64,000 nt of DNA from Terrimonas pollutisoli (GCF_029360765.1 NZ_JARKNA010000002.1:56803-120802); one strand, 5' to 3'. Positions 33,939 to 43,853 are shown, counted from the first letter of the stretch. The notes: generated by a model not told the origin, from the sequence alone. Made by a program: numbers and translations.

Positions 33939-35303
33939 ATGTTACGTTGTTTGCTTGTTATTGCTTTACTTATCCAATTGCAATCTCCATTATTGGCGCA
34001 AATGTATCAGCCCACCTGGCAATCGTTAAACAATAGGCCAATACCTCAATGGTTTACCGATGCAAAATTTGGCATCTTTATTCACTGGGGTTTATATTCA
34101 GTGCCTTCATGGGCTACTAATTCTAATGCAGACGGTTTTGGCAGCAACTATGCCGAATGGTATTGGGAACGATTGAATAATAAAAAACTCAAGATCCATA
34201 AGGAGTTTGTTGACTTTCATGAAAAGACATACGGACCCAATTTTAAATACCAGGACTTTGCTCCTTTATTTAAATGCGAACTCTTCAATCCTGATCAATG
34301 GGCTGAAGTATTTAAAAATGCCGGCGCTAAGTATGTAGTGCTCACCAGCAAGCATCATGATGGATTTGCGCTTTGGCCCAGTCGTGAATCATGGAACTGG
34401 AATGCTGTGGATGCGGGCCCGCATCGTGATCTCGCCGGCGATCTTGCCAGCGCTGTAAAAAAAGCAGGCCTTCACATGGGATTTTATTATTCGCTCTATG
34501 AATGGTATAACCCCTTGTATAAACAGGATGTAAAAAAATATGTTGATCAACATATGTTGCCACAACTGAAAGATTTAGTGACACGCTACAATCCCGATAT
34601 CATCTGGCCCGATGGTGAATGGGATCAATCAGATACTGTTTGGCGCAGCCGTGAATATTTAAGTTGGTTATATAATGAATCCCCGGTGAAGAATACAGTT
34701 GTCACCAACGACAGATGGGGTGGAGGTCGCAACAATGGCGGATTTTCAACGACAGAATATGGAAGCGGAAAATCAAGTTTGGAGAGACCATGGGAAGAGT
34801 GCCGCGGTATTGGTGAATCATTCGGTTTTAACCGGAATGAAAACCTGGAGCAATATACCAGCAGCGAAAAGCTGGTGCATATGTTAGTTGATATTGTATC
34901 CCGTGGCGGCAACTTGTTACTGAATATCGGCCCCGCTGCCGATGGCACCATACCTGTCATCATGCAGCAGCGGTTAAAAGATATGGGCGACTGGTTGAAA
35001 GTGAATGGCGAAGCCATCTATGAAACCACCGCATGGAAAGAAGCGCCTAAAAACAAACCGGCTGATATATACTTTACCAGGAAAGGAAACGACCTGTATG
35101 TGATCACGACTAAATGGAAAAATGAAATACAGCTGAATGGTATTAAGGCTGTTAAAAACATCACGATGCCGGGTTTTGCAGGCACTATCCGTTATAAAAG
35201 TAGTGGTGGAAAGCTGGTGATCACAGCGCCGGCTTTAAATCCGGGTAATAATCCGTGCAATTATGCCTGGGTTTATAAATTGCCCAATGCACTGGAAAAA
35301 TAA
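33939..35303 (+). CDS. Alpha-L-fucosidase, GH29
   Basis: 454 aa with signal peptide (MLRCLLVIALLIQLQSPLLA). GH29 features: WFTDAKFGIFIHWGLYSVPSW at the start of the barrel, LTSKHHDGFALWPS, and the nucleophile Asp225 in IIWPDGEWD. GGNLLLNIGPAADGTI is the family's late signature. It releases alpha-L-fucose from glycans with retention of configuration. First gene of the plus arm and divergent from the PSD1 gene. A second, more distant GH29 closes the same arm (48457), suggesting two linkages or two substrates. Confidence 0.93.
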   Translation: MLRCLLVIALLIQLQSPLLAQMYQPTWQSLNNRPIPQWFTDAKFGIFIHWGLYSVPSWATNSNADGFGSNYAEWYWERLNNKKLKIHKEFVDFHEKTYGPNFKYQDFAPLFKCELFNPDQWAEVFKNAGAKYVVLTSKHHDGFALWPSRESWNWNAVDAGPHRDLAGDLASAVKKAGLHMGFYYSLYEWYNPLYKQDVKKYVDQHMLPQLKDLVTRYNPDIIWPDGEWDQSDTVWRSREYLSWLYNESPVKNTVVTNDRWGGGRNNGGFSTTEYGSGKSSLERPWEECRGIGESFGFNRNENLEQYTSSEKLVHMLVDIVSRGGNLLLNIGPAADGTIPVIMQQRLKDMGDWLKVNGEAIYETTAWKEAPKNKPADIYFTRKGNDLYVITTKWKNEIQLNGIKAVKNITMPGFAGTIRYKSSGGKLVITAPALNPGNNPCNYAWVYKLPNALEK

Positions 35304-35455
35304 TAAATGCATTTTTATTGCTATGCAACTGCCCAAATAGAAATTATAAGCAAACGTTTGACTTGATTTCCGTGGCGAAAGAGAGGTCAAAATCCGTAAC
35401 TTTAAGCGGTTAGGGCGTTCATCATCCGAACATATTTTACTACCACGTTGCCATT

Positions 35456-38197
35456 ATGAATTTTCTTTTGAATAAAAAGTTTCTGCTTGTTATTGGCTTA
35501 ATAGTAGCTGCATTTATCGGTTATAAATTTTTGCTGCCAGGAAAAGAGGTTGACTTTAGTGCCGATGTAAAACCGATTCTCAATAAAAAATGTATTGCCT
35601 GCCATGGTGGGGTAAAGGCAAAAGCAGGATTCAGTGTGTTATTCCGGGAAGACGCCCTGGCAAAAACCGAATCTGGTAAACCGGCTATCATTCCCGGTGA
35701 TCCCGAAGGCAGCGAAATGATCCGGCGCATTACCATTAACGACCCCGAAGAAAGAATGCCTTATAAACATGAGCCATTGAGTAAAGATGAAGTAAGCATT
35801 TTGAAAAGATGGATCAAACAGGGAGCGAAATGGGGTGATCACTGGGCTTATTTGCCAGTGGCAAAGACAGATATTCCCGATGAAGATGATAAATGGATTC
35901 GCAACGATGTCGACAAATTCATTTTTGCCAAATTAGATGATGAAGGTTTAAAACCATCGAAGGAAGCAGACAAGCCAACACTGTTAAGAAGAGTGAGTCT
36001 TGACCTGATCGGCATGTATCCTTCATCAGCGGCAGCGCAACAATATTTAAAAAGCACGGATGATAAAAGTTATGAAGTGTTAGTAGATTCTTTATTAGCA
36101 TCACCGCATTTTGGTGAGCGTTGGGCCTCGCTATGGCTCGACCTTTCCCGCTACGCCGATACAAAGGGTTATGAATCGGATGGTGGACGCACTATCTGGA
36201 AATACAGAGATTGGCTGATCAATTCATTCAATGAAGACAAACCTTATGATCAATTTTTAACCGAGCAGATCGCCGGTGATCTTTTACCTGATCCGACCGA
36301 TGCACAATATATCGCTACCGCCTTTAGCCGCAACTCGATGACCAATGATGAAGGCGGTACCGATAATGAAGAGTTTAGAACCGCCGCAGTGATGGACCGG
36401 GTCAATACTACCTGGGAATCATTGATGAGCACTACGTTTGCCTGCGTGCAATGTCATAGTCATCCGTATGATCCTTTTCGTCATGATGAGTATTATAAAT
36501 TCCTGGCTTTTTTCAACAATACAAGAGATGAAGATGTGCCCGGTGAATATCCATTGCTGAAAAATTTTGATGACACGATGAAGCTAAAGCTGGATAAAAT
36601 CACCAACTGGGTGAAAGAACGTGGGTCGCAACAACAAGCTAACTATATAAAGAAATTTTTACGCACCGGTCAGCCGGCTATCAATTCTACCACCGCTGAC
36701 AGCATGACCAATGCGGTTATAGCAGGAAAGAATTATGCTTTAGCCATGCGCAATCATTCTATCGCCCGGTTAAAAAATATCGATCTCCAAAACGCCAGCC
36801 AAATGATCTGGAATTTTTATTCCAATAAACCCAACGGCGTTTTATCAGCTCATATTGACTCACCCGATGGGCCACTGTTGACAACTATCAACCTGAAAGC
36901 AGTTGACAAATGGAGAAGAGAATCAGTTGGCCTGGCGAAACATGCCGGTGTGCATGATATTTACCTCCGGTATGAGAGCCTTACTTTCCCTGAAAACACA
37001 GAGGAATTTGCGATCATTTTTGACTGGTTTGCTTTTTTGCCGGAACTACCGGGCAAGGGAACAGCTGGTTATGAAATCGTAAAAAAGGCATTCTGGGACC
37101 TGGTCAATGCCGATGTGCCGGCTACTCCAATCATGGTAGAAAATCCTTCCAACCTATGGAGAAAAACGCATGTGTTTGAAAGAGGTAATCAAAAAACACT
37201 GGGTAAAGAAGTGGAGCCGGCTGTTCCAAAATCATTAAGTTTTGCCATGCCGGCCAATGCGCCAAAAAACCGTTTGGGTCTTGCGATGTGGTTGACGGAT
37301 AAAAAAAATCCGCTTGTGTCAAGAACAGTGGTCAACCGCCTTTGGGAACAATTGTTTGGCGCCGGTATAGCAGAAACTTTAGAGGATATGGGCACACAAG
37401 GTATTCCGCCCACTCATAAATCGCTATTGGATCATCTTTCCTGGAAGCTGATGAATGATCACCAGTGGAGCATCAAAAAGGCATTGAAAGAAATAGTGAT
37501 GAGTGCAGCCTACCGGCAGGACTCAAAACTGACCGATGAGCTGAAACAAAAAGATTTGGCGAATAAATTTTATGCAAGAGGGCCAAGAGTGAGACTGAGT
37601 GCAGAACAACTGCGTGATCAACATTTGTGCATCAGTGGTGAAATGAGCCCCAAAATGTTTGGTCCGGGTGTGATGCCCTGGCAACCGGAAGGCATTTGGT
37701 TATCGCCCTACAATGGTGCGAGGTGGGAGAATAGCAAAGGTGAAGATCAGTACCGGCGTGCTGTATATACCTACTGGAAAAGAACTGCACCTTATCCATC
37801 TATGATCAGTTTCGATGGTGTGCAACGGGTGCTTTGCACGGCCCGCCGTGTTCGTACAAATACACCATTGCAGGCTTTGGTTACTTTAAATGACTCTGCT
37901 TATTTGGATATGGCCCGCCATTTTGCCTACCGCATGCAACAGGAAACAGGCAGCAATGATATACAGCGGCAAATCGCCAAAGGATATGAGATCATGTTGT
38001 ATAAACCAATGCCTGCTGCCACGCAAAAGATATTTGTTGATCTGTATAACGAGGCTTTGAATGAATTTAAAGGAGATGAAATGAAAACCTGTGAAATGAT
38101 CGGGGTGAATGGTGAGCATACCAATGCTTCTACCGCGGCATTGGTAGTAGTGGCAAATGCCATGATGAATCTGGATGAAGTAGTGACGAAGAATTAA
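35456..38197 (+). CDS. PSCyt1-PSCyt2-PSD1 cytochrome with inserted CBM6-like domain
   Basis: 913 aa. One N-terminal membrane helix (FLLVIGLIVAAFIGYKFLL) anchors it. Heme sites: KKCIACHGG (near 47) and CVQCHSHPYDPF (near 339). Between PSCyt2 and PSD1 there is a segment with HIDSPDGPLLTTI, KWRRESVGLAKHAGVHDIYLRYES, which resembles a family 6 carbohydrate-binding module and accounts for the extra length over the 773-aa paralogue. PSD1 ends with RRVRTNTPLQALVTLND. It probably contacts sugar substrate and takes up electrons. Same strand and spacing as its arm neighbours. Confidence 0.92.
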   Translation: MNFLLNKKFLLVIGLIVAAFIGYKFLLPGKEVDFSADVKPILNKKCIACHGGVKAKAGFSVLFREDALAKTESGKPAIIPGDPEGSEMIRRITINDPEERMPYKHEPLSKDEVSILKRWIKQGAKWGDHWAYLPVAKTDIPDEDDKWIRNDVDKFIFAKLDDEGLKPSKEADKPTLLRRVSLDLIGMYPSSAAAQQYLKSTDDKSYEVLVDSLLASPHFGERWASLWLDLSRYADTKGYESDGGRTIWKYRDWLINSFNEDKPYDQFLTEQIAGDLLPDPTDAQYIATAFSRNSMTNDEGGTDNEEFRTAAVMDRVNTTWESLMSTTFACVQCHSHPYDPFRHDEYYKFLAFFNNTRDEDVPGEYPLLKNFDDTMKLKLDKITNWVKERGSQQQANYIKKFLRTGQPAINSTTADSMTNAVIAGKNYALAMRNHSIARLKNIDLQNASQMIWNFYSNKPNGVLSAHIDSPDGPLLTTINLKAVDKWRRESVGLAKHAGVHDIYLRYESLTFPENTEEFAIIFDWFAFLPELPGKGTAGYEIVKKAFWDLVNADVPATPIMVENPSNLWRKTHVFERGNQKTLGKEVEPAVPKSLSFAMPANAPKNRLGLAMWLTDKKNPLVSRTVVNRLWEQLFGAGIAETLEDMGTQGIPPTHKSLLDHLSWKLMNDHQWSIKKALKEIVMSAAYRQDSKLTDELKQKDLANKFYARGPRVRLSAEQLRDQHLCISGEMSPKMFGPGVMPWQPEGIWLSPYNGARWENSKGEDQYRRAVYTYWKRTAPYPSMISFDGVQRVLCTARRVRTNTPLQALVTLNDSAYLDMARHFAYRMQQETGSNDIQRQIAKGYEIMLYKPMPAATQKIFVDLYNEALNEFKGDEMKTCEMIGVNGEHTNASTAALVVVANAMMNLDEVVTKN

Positions 38198-38204
38198 AAC
38201 CCCT

Positions 38205-38385
38205 GTCCCCTAAAGGGGAACTTAGGTCGAGGATGCTGAAAGAATTCGGGAGTTTTTTTGAGGATGAATTTTATAAAACTGTGGAGAGTGTTCTCAAAAA
38301 AATTAATGAAACTCCGAAAAGCGGGGCTGTGTAAGATGGTCCCGACTACCTGTCGGGATCGGAAGGGTAACAAAAATAAAACATA
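38205..38385 (-). repeat. Hairpin-bounded intergenic repeat, inverted degenerate copy E
   Basis: Read on the minus strand it shows ACACAGCCCCGCTTTTCGGAG and CAGCATCCTCGA and ends in a CCCCTTTAGGGG hairpin; TCCCGACTACCTGTCGGGA (38340-38358) adds a further palindrome. It is turned against the direction of the flanking genes, unlike copies A-D. Confidence 0.55.
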
Positions 38386-38390
38386 CATAC

Positions 38391-39755
38391 ATGAGCAAGC
38401 AATCATCGAGAAGAAATTTTATCCAAAAGTTCACGACAGGAGTTGTTGGAGCTGCAATGGTTCCGGAAGTATTAAAAGCAGCTGACCCTGCAGCAAGAAT
38501 TGAAAGTTTGAAAAGACTACAACAATTTAGTGCGAACGATACTATTCAAATAGCACTAATTGGTGCAGGTGGTATGGGATTGGCAGATGCTAATACCGCC
38601 ATCACGGTTCCCGGTGTAAAACTGGTAGCTGCCTGCGATCTGTATGATGGCCGGCTTGCTGATGCTAAAAGAATTTATGGCAGCGATATTTTCACTACCC
38701 GTGATTATCGTGAAATATTGCAACGAAAAGATATTGATGCGGTGATCGTAGCTACACCTGATCATTGGCACAAGGATATTTCGGTTGCTGCTATGAACAG
38801 TGGCAAAGCTGTGTATTGCGAAAAACCTATGGTGCATGATGTGACCGAGGGAACCGCTGTTGTGGAAGCACAGGCAAAAAATAAAGTGGTATACGAAGTA
38901 GGTAGCCAGGGTGTTAGTTCATTGGGTAATGAAAAAGCCAAGGAATTATTGGCGGCCGGTGCTATCGGGAAATTAAATTATGCGGAAGGATTCTGGGCCC
39001 GTAATTCTCCTGAAGGCGCCTGGCAATATAAAATTCCGGCAGACGCATCGGAGAAAACAGTCGACTGGAAAATGTTTTTAAATAAATACCCCGATCGTCC
39101 ATTTGATGCCAAGCGTTTTTTCCGCTGGCGTTGTTACAAAGATTATGGAACAGGTGTATCGGGCGATTTATTTGTTCATCTTTTCTCCAGCCTGCATTTT
39201 ATTACCAATTCAAAAGGTCCGCAAAAAATAATGGCTATGGGTGGATTGCGCTTTTGGAAGGATGGCCGTGAAGTTCCTGATGTGCTGATGGGCATGTTTG
39301 ATTATGCAGAGACACCGGAGCACCCGGCTTTCAATCTATCCCTGCGGGTAAATTTTGTAGATGGTACAGCAGACAGTACTTACCTGCGATTAGTTGGAAG
39401 TGAAGGCAGCATGAATGTAGAATGGGATAAGGTAACATTGAGCCGGAATAAAGCCTATGCCGCTACAGATGACCCACTGATGGCAACCAAGTTGAACAAG
39501 GATAACCCCGGTGCTTATGAAAGAAAGAAAATACTACCGCCCAATACAACGGTGTTTGAAGTAGAAAGAGGTTATAAGGGAGCGCATTTCGATCATTTCA
39601 ATAATTTCTTTAACGCTATCCGTGACAAGAAATCAGTAACAGAAGACTCCTTATTCGGATTCAGGGCTGCGGCGCCGGCATTGCTTTGCAACGATAGTTA
39701 TTTTACTGACAAACCGGTGAAATGGGACCCGGTGAAATTGAAAAGCCTCTCCTAA
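38391..39755 (+). CDS. Gfo/Idh/MocA family oxidoreductase, Tat-exported
   Basis: 454 aa with a Tat signal (SRRNFIQKFTTGVVGAAMVP). Rossmann motif IALIGAGGMGLAD near residue 60 and the active-site CEKPM with Lys near 145 are intact, so it should be a nucleotide-dependent sugar dehydrogenase or a nucleotide-retaining one. Exported members with Tat signals carry their NAD(P) tightly bound. Next to DUF1080 and a TIM-barrel isomerase it fits oxidation of a sugar or glycoside to its 3-keto form. That pathway role is inference from context. Confidence 0.9.
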   Translation: MSKQSSRRNFIQKFTTGVVGAAMVPEVLKAADPAARIESLKRLQQFSANDTIQIALIGAGGMGLADANTAITVPGVKLVAACDLYDGRLADAKRIYGSDIFTTRDYREILQRKDIDAVIVATPDHWHKDISVAAMNSGKAVYCEKPMVHDVTEGTAVVEAQAKNKVVYEVGSQGVSSLGNEKAKELLAAGAIGKLNYAEGFWARNSPEGAWQYKIPADASEKTVDWKMFLNKYPDRPFDAKRFFRWRCYKDYGTGVSGDLFVHLFSSLHFITNSKGPQKIMAMGGLRFWKDGREVPDVLMGMFDYAETPEHPAFNLSLRVNFVDGTADSTYLRLVGSEGSMNVEWDKVTLSRNKAYAATDDPLMATKLNKDNPGAYERKKILPPNTTVFEVERGYKGAHFDHFNNFFNAIRDKKSVTEDSLFGFRAAAPALLCNDSYFTDKPVKWDPVKLKSLS

Positions 39756-39920
39756 CCTCTCCGAAAGAGAGGAACTAAGCGCAGCCCTCGCTTTTCGGAG
39801 ACTCCGAGAGATTCAGCATCTCCGAAAGTGATGAGAAGCGTTATACAGTTGAAGTGGTAGGTATGGAGATTGGCCTTACAATAAGTGCCGCCCCCCCTCC
39901 AAACGGAGAGGGAGAAGGAG
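39756..39920 (+). repeat. Hairpin-bounded intergenic repeat, copy C
   Basis: It begins CTCTCCGAAAGAGAGG (hairpin), then GCAGCCCTCGCTTTTCGGAGACTC, CAGCATCTCCGAAAGTGATGA, GTAGGTATGG, and ends with a CCCCCTCCAAACGGAGAGGG hairpin. It fills the gap before the DUF1080 gene. Confidence 0.8.
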
Positions 39921-39968
39921 GTGAGGCCTTTGAGAAACGATTATTCAATAGTTCAAAAAATTAAATCA

Positions 39969-40685
39969 ATGATAAAAAAAATAATTTTCGCAATCACCTT
40001 AACTGCAGGTAGTATGACCTTATTTTCTTTCTACAAACAAAAAGACAACACACTGACCAGCGAGGAAAAGAAAGCAGGCTGGCAATTATTGTTTGATGGA
40101 AAAACCACGAATGGCTGGCGCATGTATCAAAACAAACCTGCCGATTGCTGGGGTGTAAAAAATGGCGAACTGTATTGTAAAGGAAGTGAAACGGATAAAA
40201 GTGATCTGCGTGCAGATATCATTACCAAAGATCAGTATGAAAATTTTGAATTATCGATCGATTGGAAAATTGCACCCAAGGGTAATAGCGGTATCATGTA
40301 TCATGTGACAGAAGAACAAAATGCCGCCTACCTCACCGGCCCGGAGTATCAGTTGATTGATGATGAAGGTTATCCAGACAAATTGGAGAATTGGCAAAAG
40401 ACCGGTGCTGATTACGCTATGTACACTGCAGTAAAAAATGCAGCCAAACCCGTCGGCGAATACAACACGACAAAGATTGTGGTGAAAGGTGCACATCGTG
40501 AGCATTGGCTGAATGGCGTGAAAGTAGTAGAGTTTGAAGCCTGGTCGGATGATTGGAAAAAAAGAAAATCAGAAGGAAAATGGAAGGATACTCCGTCGTA
40601 TGGCATGGCGAAGAAAGGATATATCTGTTTGCAGGATCATGGTAGCGGGGTGTGGTTTAAGAACATTAAGTTGAGAAAGCTGTAA
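39969..40685 (+). CDS. DUF1080 protein (3-keto-disaccharide hydrolase family)
   Basis: 238 aa with a signal peptide (MIKKIIFAITLTAGSMTLFS). The concanavalin-like DUF1080 fold is shown by GWQLLFDGKTTNGWRMY, FELSIDWKIAPKGNSGIMYHV, GPEYQLIDDEGYPD and a closing GYICLQDHGSGVWFKNIKLR. The family is annotated as 3-keto-glycoside hydrolase/lyase in Bacteroides systems. It directly follows the Gfo/Idh/MocA gene on the same strand, so the pair may oxidise then cleave a glycoside. ATG 39969 is preferred because it starts the signal; the frame upstream runs through a repeat. Confidence 0.9.
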   Translation: MIKKIIFAITLTAGSMTLFSFYKQKDNTLTSEEKKAGWQLLFDGKTTNGWRMYQNKPADCWGVKNGELYCKGSETDKSDLRADIITKDQYENFELSIDWKIAPKGNSGIMYHVTEEQNAAYLTGPEYQLIDDEGYPDKLENWQKTGADYAMYTAVKNAAKPVGEYNTTKIVVKGAHREHWLNGVKVVEFEAWSDDWKKRKSEGKWKDTPSYGMAKKGYICLQDHGSGVWFKNIKLRKL

Positions 40686-41000
40686 ACCCCTAAATCCCCT
40701 AAAGGGGACTTGCTGCTTCACAGCCCTCGCTTTTCGACGACTCAAAAAAATTATCGGCGTCTTCGAAAATGATGAGCATTGAGATAGATGATAGCTGGAA
40801 TTTTATTTGGATGTTCTTATGAAAATAGCTTTCGAATGAAATACTAAGGAAACTTCCCCCCCCTCGGAGGGGCGAAGTTAGTAAGATAAGTGCTGTAGGA
40901 AACTGGGGTGGGTTGCTGATCAGCGAACAGAATGATGAAGTGTGCGACGCAACAAACGATGATAGTAGCACTGATGTTGGCTAAATAAATATTAAACAAC
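40686..41000 (+). repeat. Hairpin-bounded intergenic repeat, copy D, in a 315-bp spacer
   Basis: CCCCTAAAGGGG hairpin at 40696-40709, then CACAGCCCTCGCTTTTCGACGACTC, ATCGGCGTCTTCGAAAATGATGAGCA and an end near 40862 with a CCCCCCCCTCGGAGGGG hairpin. The rest of the spacer to 41000 is unstructured and holds the DUF1501 leader. Confidence 0.85.
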
Positions 41001-42509
41001 ATGACACAAAAAGAATTGCACGATCAGCGATTGCTGAGAGAAGCACAGGCGGCAACCATGCGAATGCATACCCGTCGCCATTTTCTCAAAGAAAGTGCCA
41101 TGGGCCTTGGTGCATTAGCGATCGGTTCGTTATTGGGAAGTTGCGGCAGGGGAAAAACAGTGGCGCCGTCTATCGCTTTTGATCCGGCGCATCCGTTGTT
41201 GCCCAAGTCGCCGCCATTTGTCGGCAGGGCCAGGAGTGTGATTTATTTGCATATGGCCGGCGCACCATCGCAGTTTGAGTTATTTGATTATAAACCCGAG
41301 CTGGCGAAGATGGATGGCCAGGATTGCCCGCAATCTTTTTTGGAAGGAAAACAGTTTGCTTTCATCACCGGCGTGCCCAAGATGTTGGGCCCGCAAGCAA
41401 AGTTTGCACAGCATGGTCAAAGTGGCGCATGGATCAGTGAGAACTTACCGCATTTTGCAACCGTAGCCGATGAAGTAACATTTTTAAAAGCCGTTACTAC
41501 CGATCAGTTCAATCATGCACCTGCGCAATTGCTGATGCATACCGGTAGTCCGAGGTTGGGAAGACCAAGCATGGGTAGTTGGGTAACTTATGGATTGGGA
41601 ACAGAAAATCAAAACCTGCCAGGTTTCGTGGTGCTTACGAGTGGCGGCAGTTTCCCGGATGCTGGTAAAAGTGTTTGGGGCAGTGGTTTCCTTCCTTCGG
41701 TGTACCAGGGCGTACAATGCCGCAGCGAAGGAGATCCTGTTTTGTTTATCAAAGATCCTGATGGCATGAGCCGCAATCTTCGCAAAGCTTCTATTGATGC
41801 GATTAATAAAGCAAATCAACAGGAATATAACGAGTACAATGACCCTGAAATATTATCCCGCATTTCACAATATGAAATGGCGTATCGGATGCAGATCACG
41901 GCGCCGGATGTAATGAATATAAATGATGAACCGCAATACATTCATGACATGTATGGCACCAAACCCGGTAAAGCCTGTTTTGCAAACAATGTGTTATTAG
42001 CCAGGAAACTCGTTGAGAAAGGAGTTCGTTATGTACAGTTGTTCGACTGGGGTTGGGATGCACATGGTGATAATGCCAGCAATGCCCTGAATATTGGCAT
42101 CATTAATAAATATCGCAGCATCGATAAATGTATTACCGCTTTATTACTCGACCTGAAGCAAAGAGGTTTGTTGGAAGAAACATTAGTGGTATGGGGCGGT
42201 GAATTTGGACGTACACCGATGATGGAAAACCGCAATGGTGCACAAAATCCATTTAAGGGAAGAGATCATCATACTGAAGCATTCACTATCTGGATGGCAG
42301 GTGGTGGGATTAAGAAAGGTTATACGCATGGAGAAACAGATGAAATAGGATACAGTGCCGTAAGTGGCAAAGTGGATGCATTCGATATCCAGGCAACGAT
42401 CTTAAACCAGTTAGGATTTAATCACGAGGAGTTTACTTACCCGTTCCAGGGAAGGCCTTTCAGGTTGACAGATGTAGCGGGTAAAGTGATACAGGATATT
42501 ATAGCATAG
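41001..42509 (+). CDS. DUF1501 family protein, Tat-exported, second copy
   Basis: 502 aa with a Tat signal (HTRRHFLKESAMGLGALAIG). Same landmarks as the minus-arm paralogue: YLHMAGAPSQFELFDYKPEL, SMGSWVTYGLGTENQNLPGF, WGWDAHGDN, LVVWGGEFGRTPMMEN and GRDHHTEAFTIWMAGGG. His, Asp and Gly residues of the sulfatase-like metal site are kept; there is no Cys/Ser formylglycine motif, so it is not a sulfatase of the known type. It follows DUF1080 and precedes the TIM-barrel gene. Confidence 0.9.
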   Translation: MTQKELHDQRLLREAQAATMRMHTRRHFLKESAMGLGALAIGSLLGSCGRGKTVAPSIAFDPAHPLLPKSPPFVGRARSVIYLHMAGAPSQFELFDYKPELAKMDGQDCPQSFLEGKQFAFITGVPKMLGPQAKFAQHGQSGAWISENLPHFATVADEVTFLKAVTTDQFNHAPAQLLMHTGSPRLGRPSMGSWVTYGLGTENQNLPGFVVLTSGGSFPDAGKSVWGSGFLPSVYQGVQCRSEGDPVLFIKDPDGMSRNLRKASIDAINKANQQEYNEYNDPEILSRISQYEMAYRMQITAPDVMNINDEPQYIHDMYGTKPGKACFANNVLLARKLVEKGVRYVQLFDWGWDAHGDNASNALNIGIINKYRSIDKCITALLLDLKQRGLLEETLVVWGGEFGRTPMMENRNGAQNPFKGRDHHTEAFTIWMAGGGIKKGYTHGETDEIGYSAVSGKVDAFDIQATILNQLGFNHEEFTYPFQGRPFRLTDVAGKVIQDIIA

Positions 42510-42770
42510 TCTGAACCGGGATTTGTGAGATTATTGTGATGATGAGGAAAATGGATGAACGGATTTATTATAGCGTTGATATGTTAGTTACAAAAGTTTG
42601 GCTTTGCACTGCTGCGCCGTCCTTCTCCTTTGGAGAAGGATAAGAGGATGAGGTGTAATGAGGATGAAGCCAACGGCTTGCTACTATCAGCTTTCGTTGC
42701 GTCGCACTCTTGTACTTCCTGATCGTTACTGAACAAACTGTAAGAAACAAAATCAATTTCATTTTACCTG
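42510..42770 (+). other. Spacer with a partial intergenic repeat
   Basis: The part 42592-42660 carries GCGCCGTCCTTCTC and a CTCCTTTGGAGAAGGATAAGAGG hairpin, the 3' end block of the repeat family. The rest shows nothing recognisable. Confidence 0.55.
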
Positions 42771-43703
42771 ATGAATCAAAATAGAAGAAACTTTATTCAA
42801 ACCACTACATCTGCTACTGCCGCTTTATTATTTTCCCCGTTAGATATTTTTGCTACACCTTATAAATCAGCCATAGTGAATAAAAACTTTGAATTAAAAA
42901 TACTGGCTACCAACTGGGGTTTCAATGGTACAACCGATCAGTTTTGTGCTGCTGCCAAAAAAGAAGGTTATGATGGAATAGAGATCTGGTGGCCCAATGA
43001 AGTAAAAGATCAGCAGGAGCTTTTCACCGCTTTAAAAAAGCACTCCTTAGATGTGGGTTTTCTTTGCGGCGGCTGGCAACCTGATTTTAAAGAACATCTC
43101 GAATTCTTCAGGAAGGTGACGATGTCTGCTGCCATGAATAATGTGCAGAAGCCACTTTACATTAATTGTCATTCAGGACGAGATCATTTTAGTTTCGAAC
43201 AGAATAGTGAGTTTGTCAATCATACCACGCAGCTTTCTAAACAGTCAGGTATTACTATTTGTCATGAGAGCCACCGTTCGAGGATCATGTTTGCTGCGCA
43301 TGTCACCCGGAAGTTTATGGAAAAGTTTCCAGAGCTGAAACTAACCTTTGATGTATCGCATTGGTGTAATGTGCATGAAAGTATGTTGGGTGATCAGAAG
43401 GAGACGGTAGAGATGGCACTACAAAGAACAGAACATATTCATGCCCGCATTGGTCATCCCGAAGGACCACAGGTAAATGATCCCCGTGCGCCTGAATGGG
43501 AAGTGATCGTAAAACAGCATTTTGACTGGTGGGATAAAGTGGCTGAACGGAAAAAGAAAAACGGTGAACGCATGACCATCTTAACAGAATTTGGTCCGGC
43601 GGATTATATGCCCACTTTGCCTTATACAAGACAACCATTAGCTGATCAATGGGCGATCAATGTGCATATGATGCAGTTGCTGAGAAAAAGATATGGGGTG
43701 TAG
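42771..43703 (+). CDS. Sugar phosphate isomerase/epimerase-like TIM-barrel protein, Tat-exported
   Basis: 310 aa with a Tat signal (NRRNFIQTTTSATAALLF). The AP-endonuclease-2 type barrel has YDGIEIWWPN, YINCHSGRDHF, ICHESHRSR, LTFDVSHWCNVHES, HIHARIGH and ILTEFGP, giving the His/Glu/Asp metal ligands of this fold. Such proteins isomerise or epimerise keto-sugars; with Gfo/Idh/MocA and DUF1080 in the same arm it completes a set seen in 3-keto-glycoside loci. Role inferred. Confidence 0.87.
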   Translation: MNQNRRNFIQTTTSATAALLFSPLDIFATPYKSAIVNKNFELKILATNWGFNGTTDQFCAAAKKEGYDGIEIWWPNEVKDQQELFTALKKHSLDVGFLCGGWQPDFKEHLEFFRKVTMSAAMNNVQKPLYINCHSGRDHFSFEQNSEFVNHTTQLSKQSGITICHESHRSRIMFAAHVTRKFMEKFPELKLTFDVSHWCNVHESMLGDQKETVEMALQRTEHIHARIGHPEGPQVNDPRAPEWEVIVKQHFDWWDKVAERKKKNGERMTILTEFGPADYMPTLPYTRQPLADQWAINVHMMQLLRKRYGV

Positions 43704-43834
43704 TTGTAGAGACGCAGGTGCTGATTGCTGCGGCGGTAAATTATGGTGAAGAAGAAATGAGAAATCAAATCTTAAAAGATATTGACGAAGAACAGAAAAT
43801 GCTGATAAGTTTCATGAATAAATTCAATAAATAA
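43704..43834 (+). other. Possible short gene remnant
   Basis: Downstream of the TIM-barrel stop an overlapping frame reads VVVETQVLIAAAVNYGEEEM and KDIDEEQKMLISFMNKFNK to a stop at 43832-43834. The heptad-like, helix-forming residues look coding, but there is no independent start codon. It may be a decayed C-terminus of a longer gene. Confidence 0.3.
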
Positions 43835-43853
43835 AAAACCTTCGAGGCTGTAA

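Noticed and set aside
29549..42509. DUF1501 proteins as true sulfatases, making the locus a fucoidan sulfatase locus
   Set aside because: No C/S-x-P-x-R formylglycine motif is present, so sulfatase activity is not supported.
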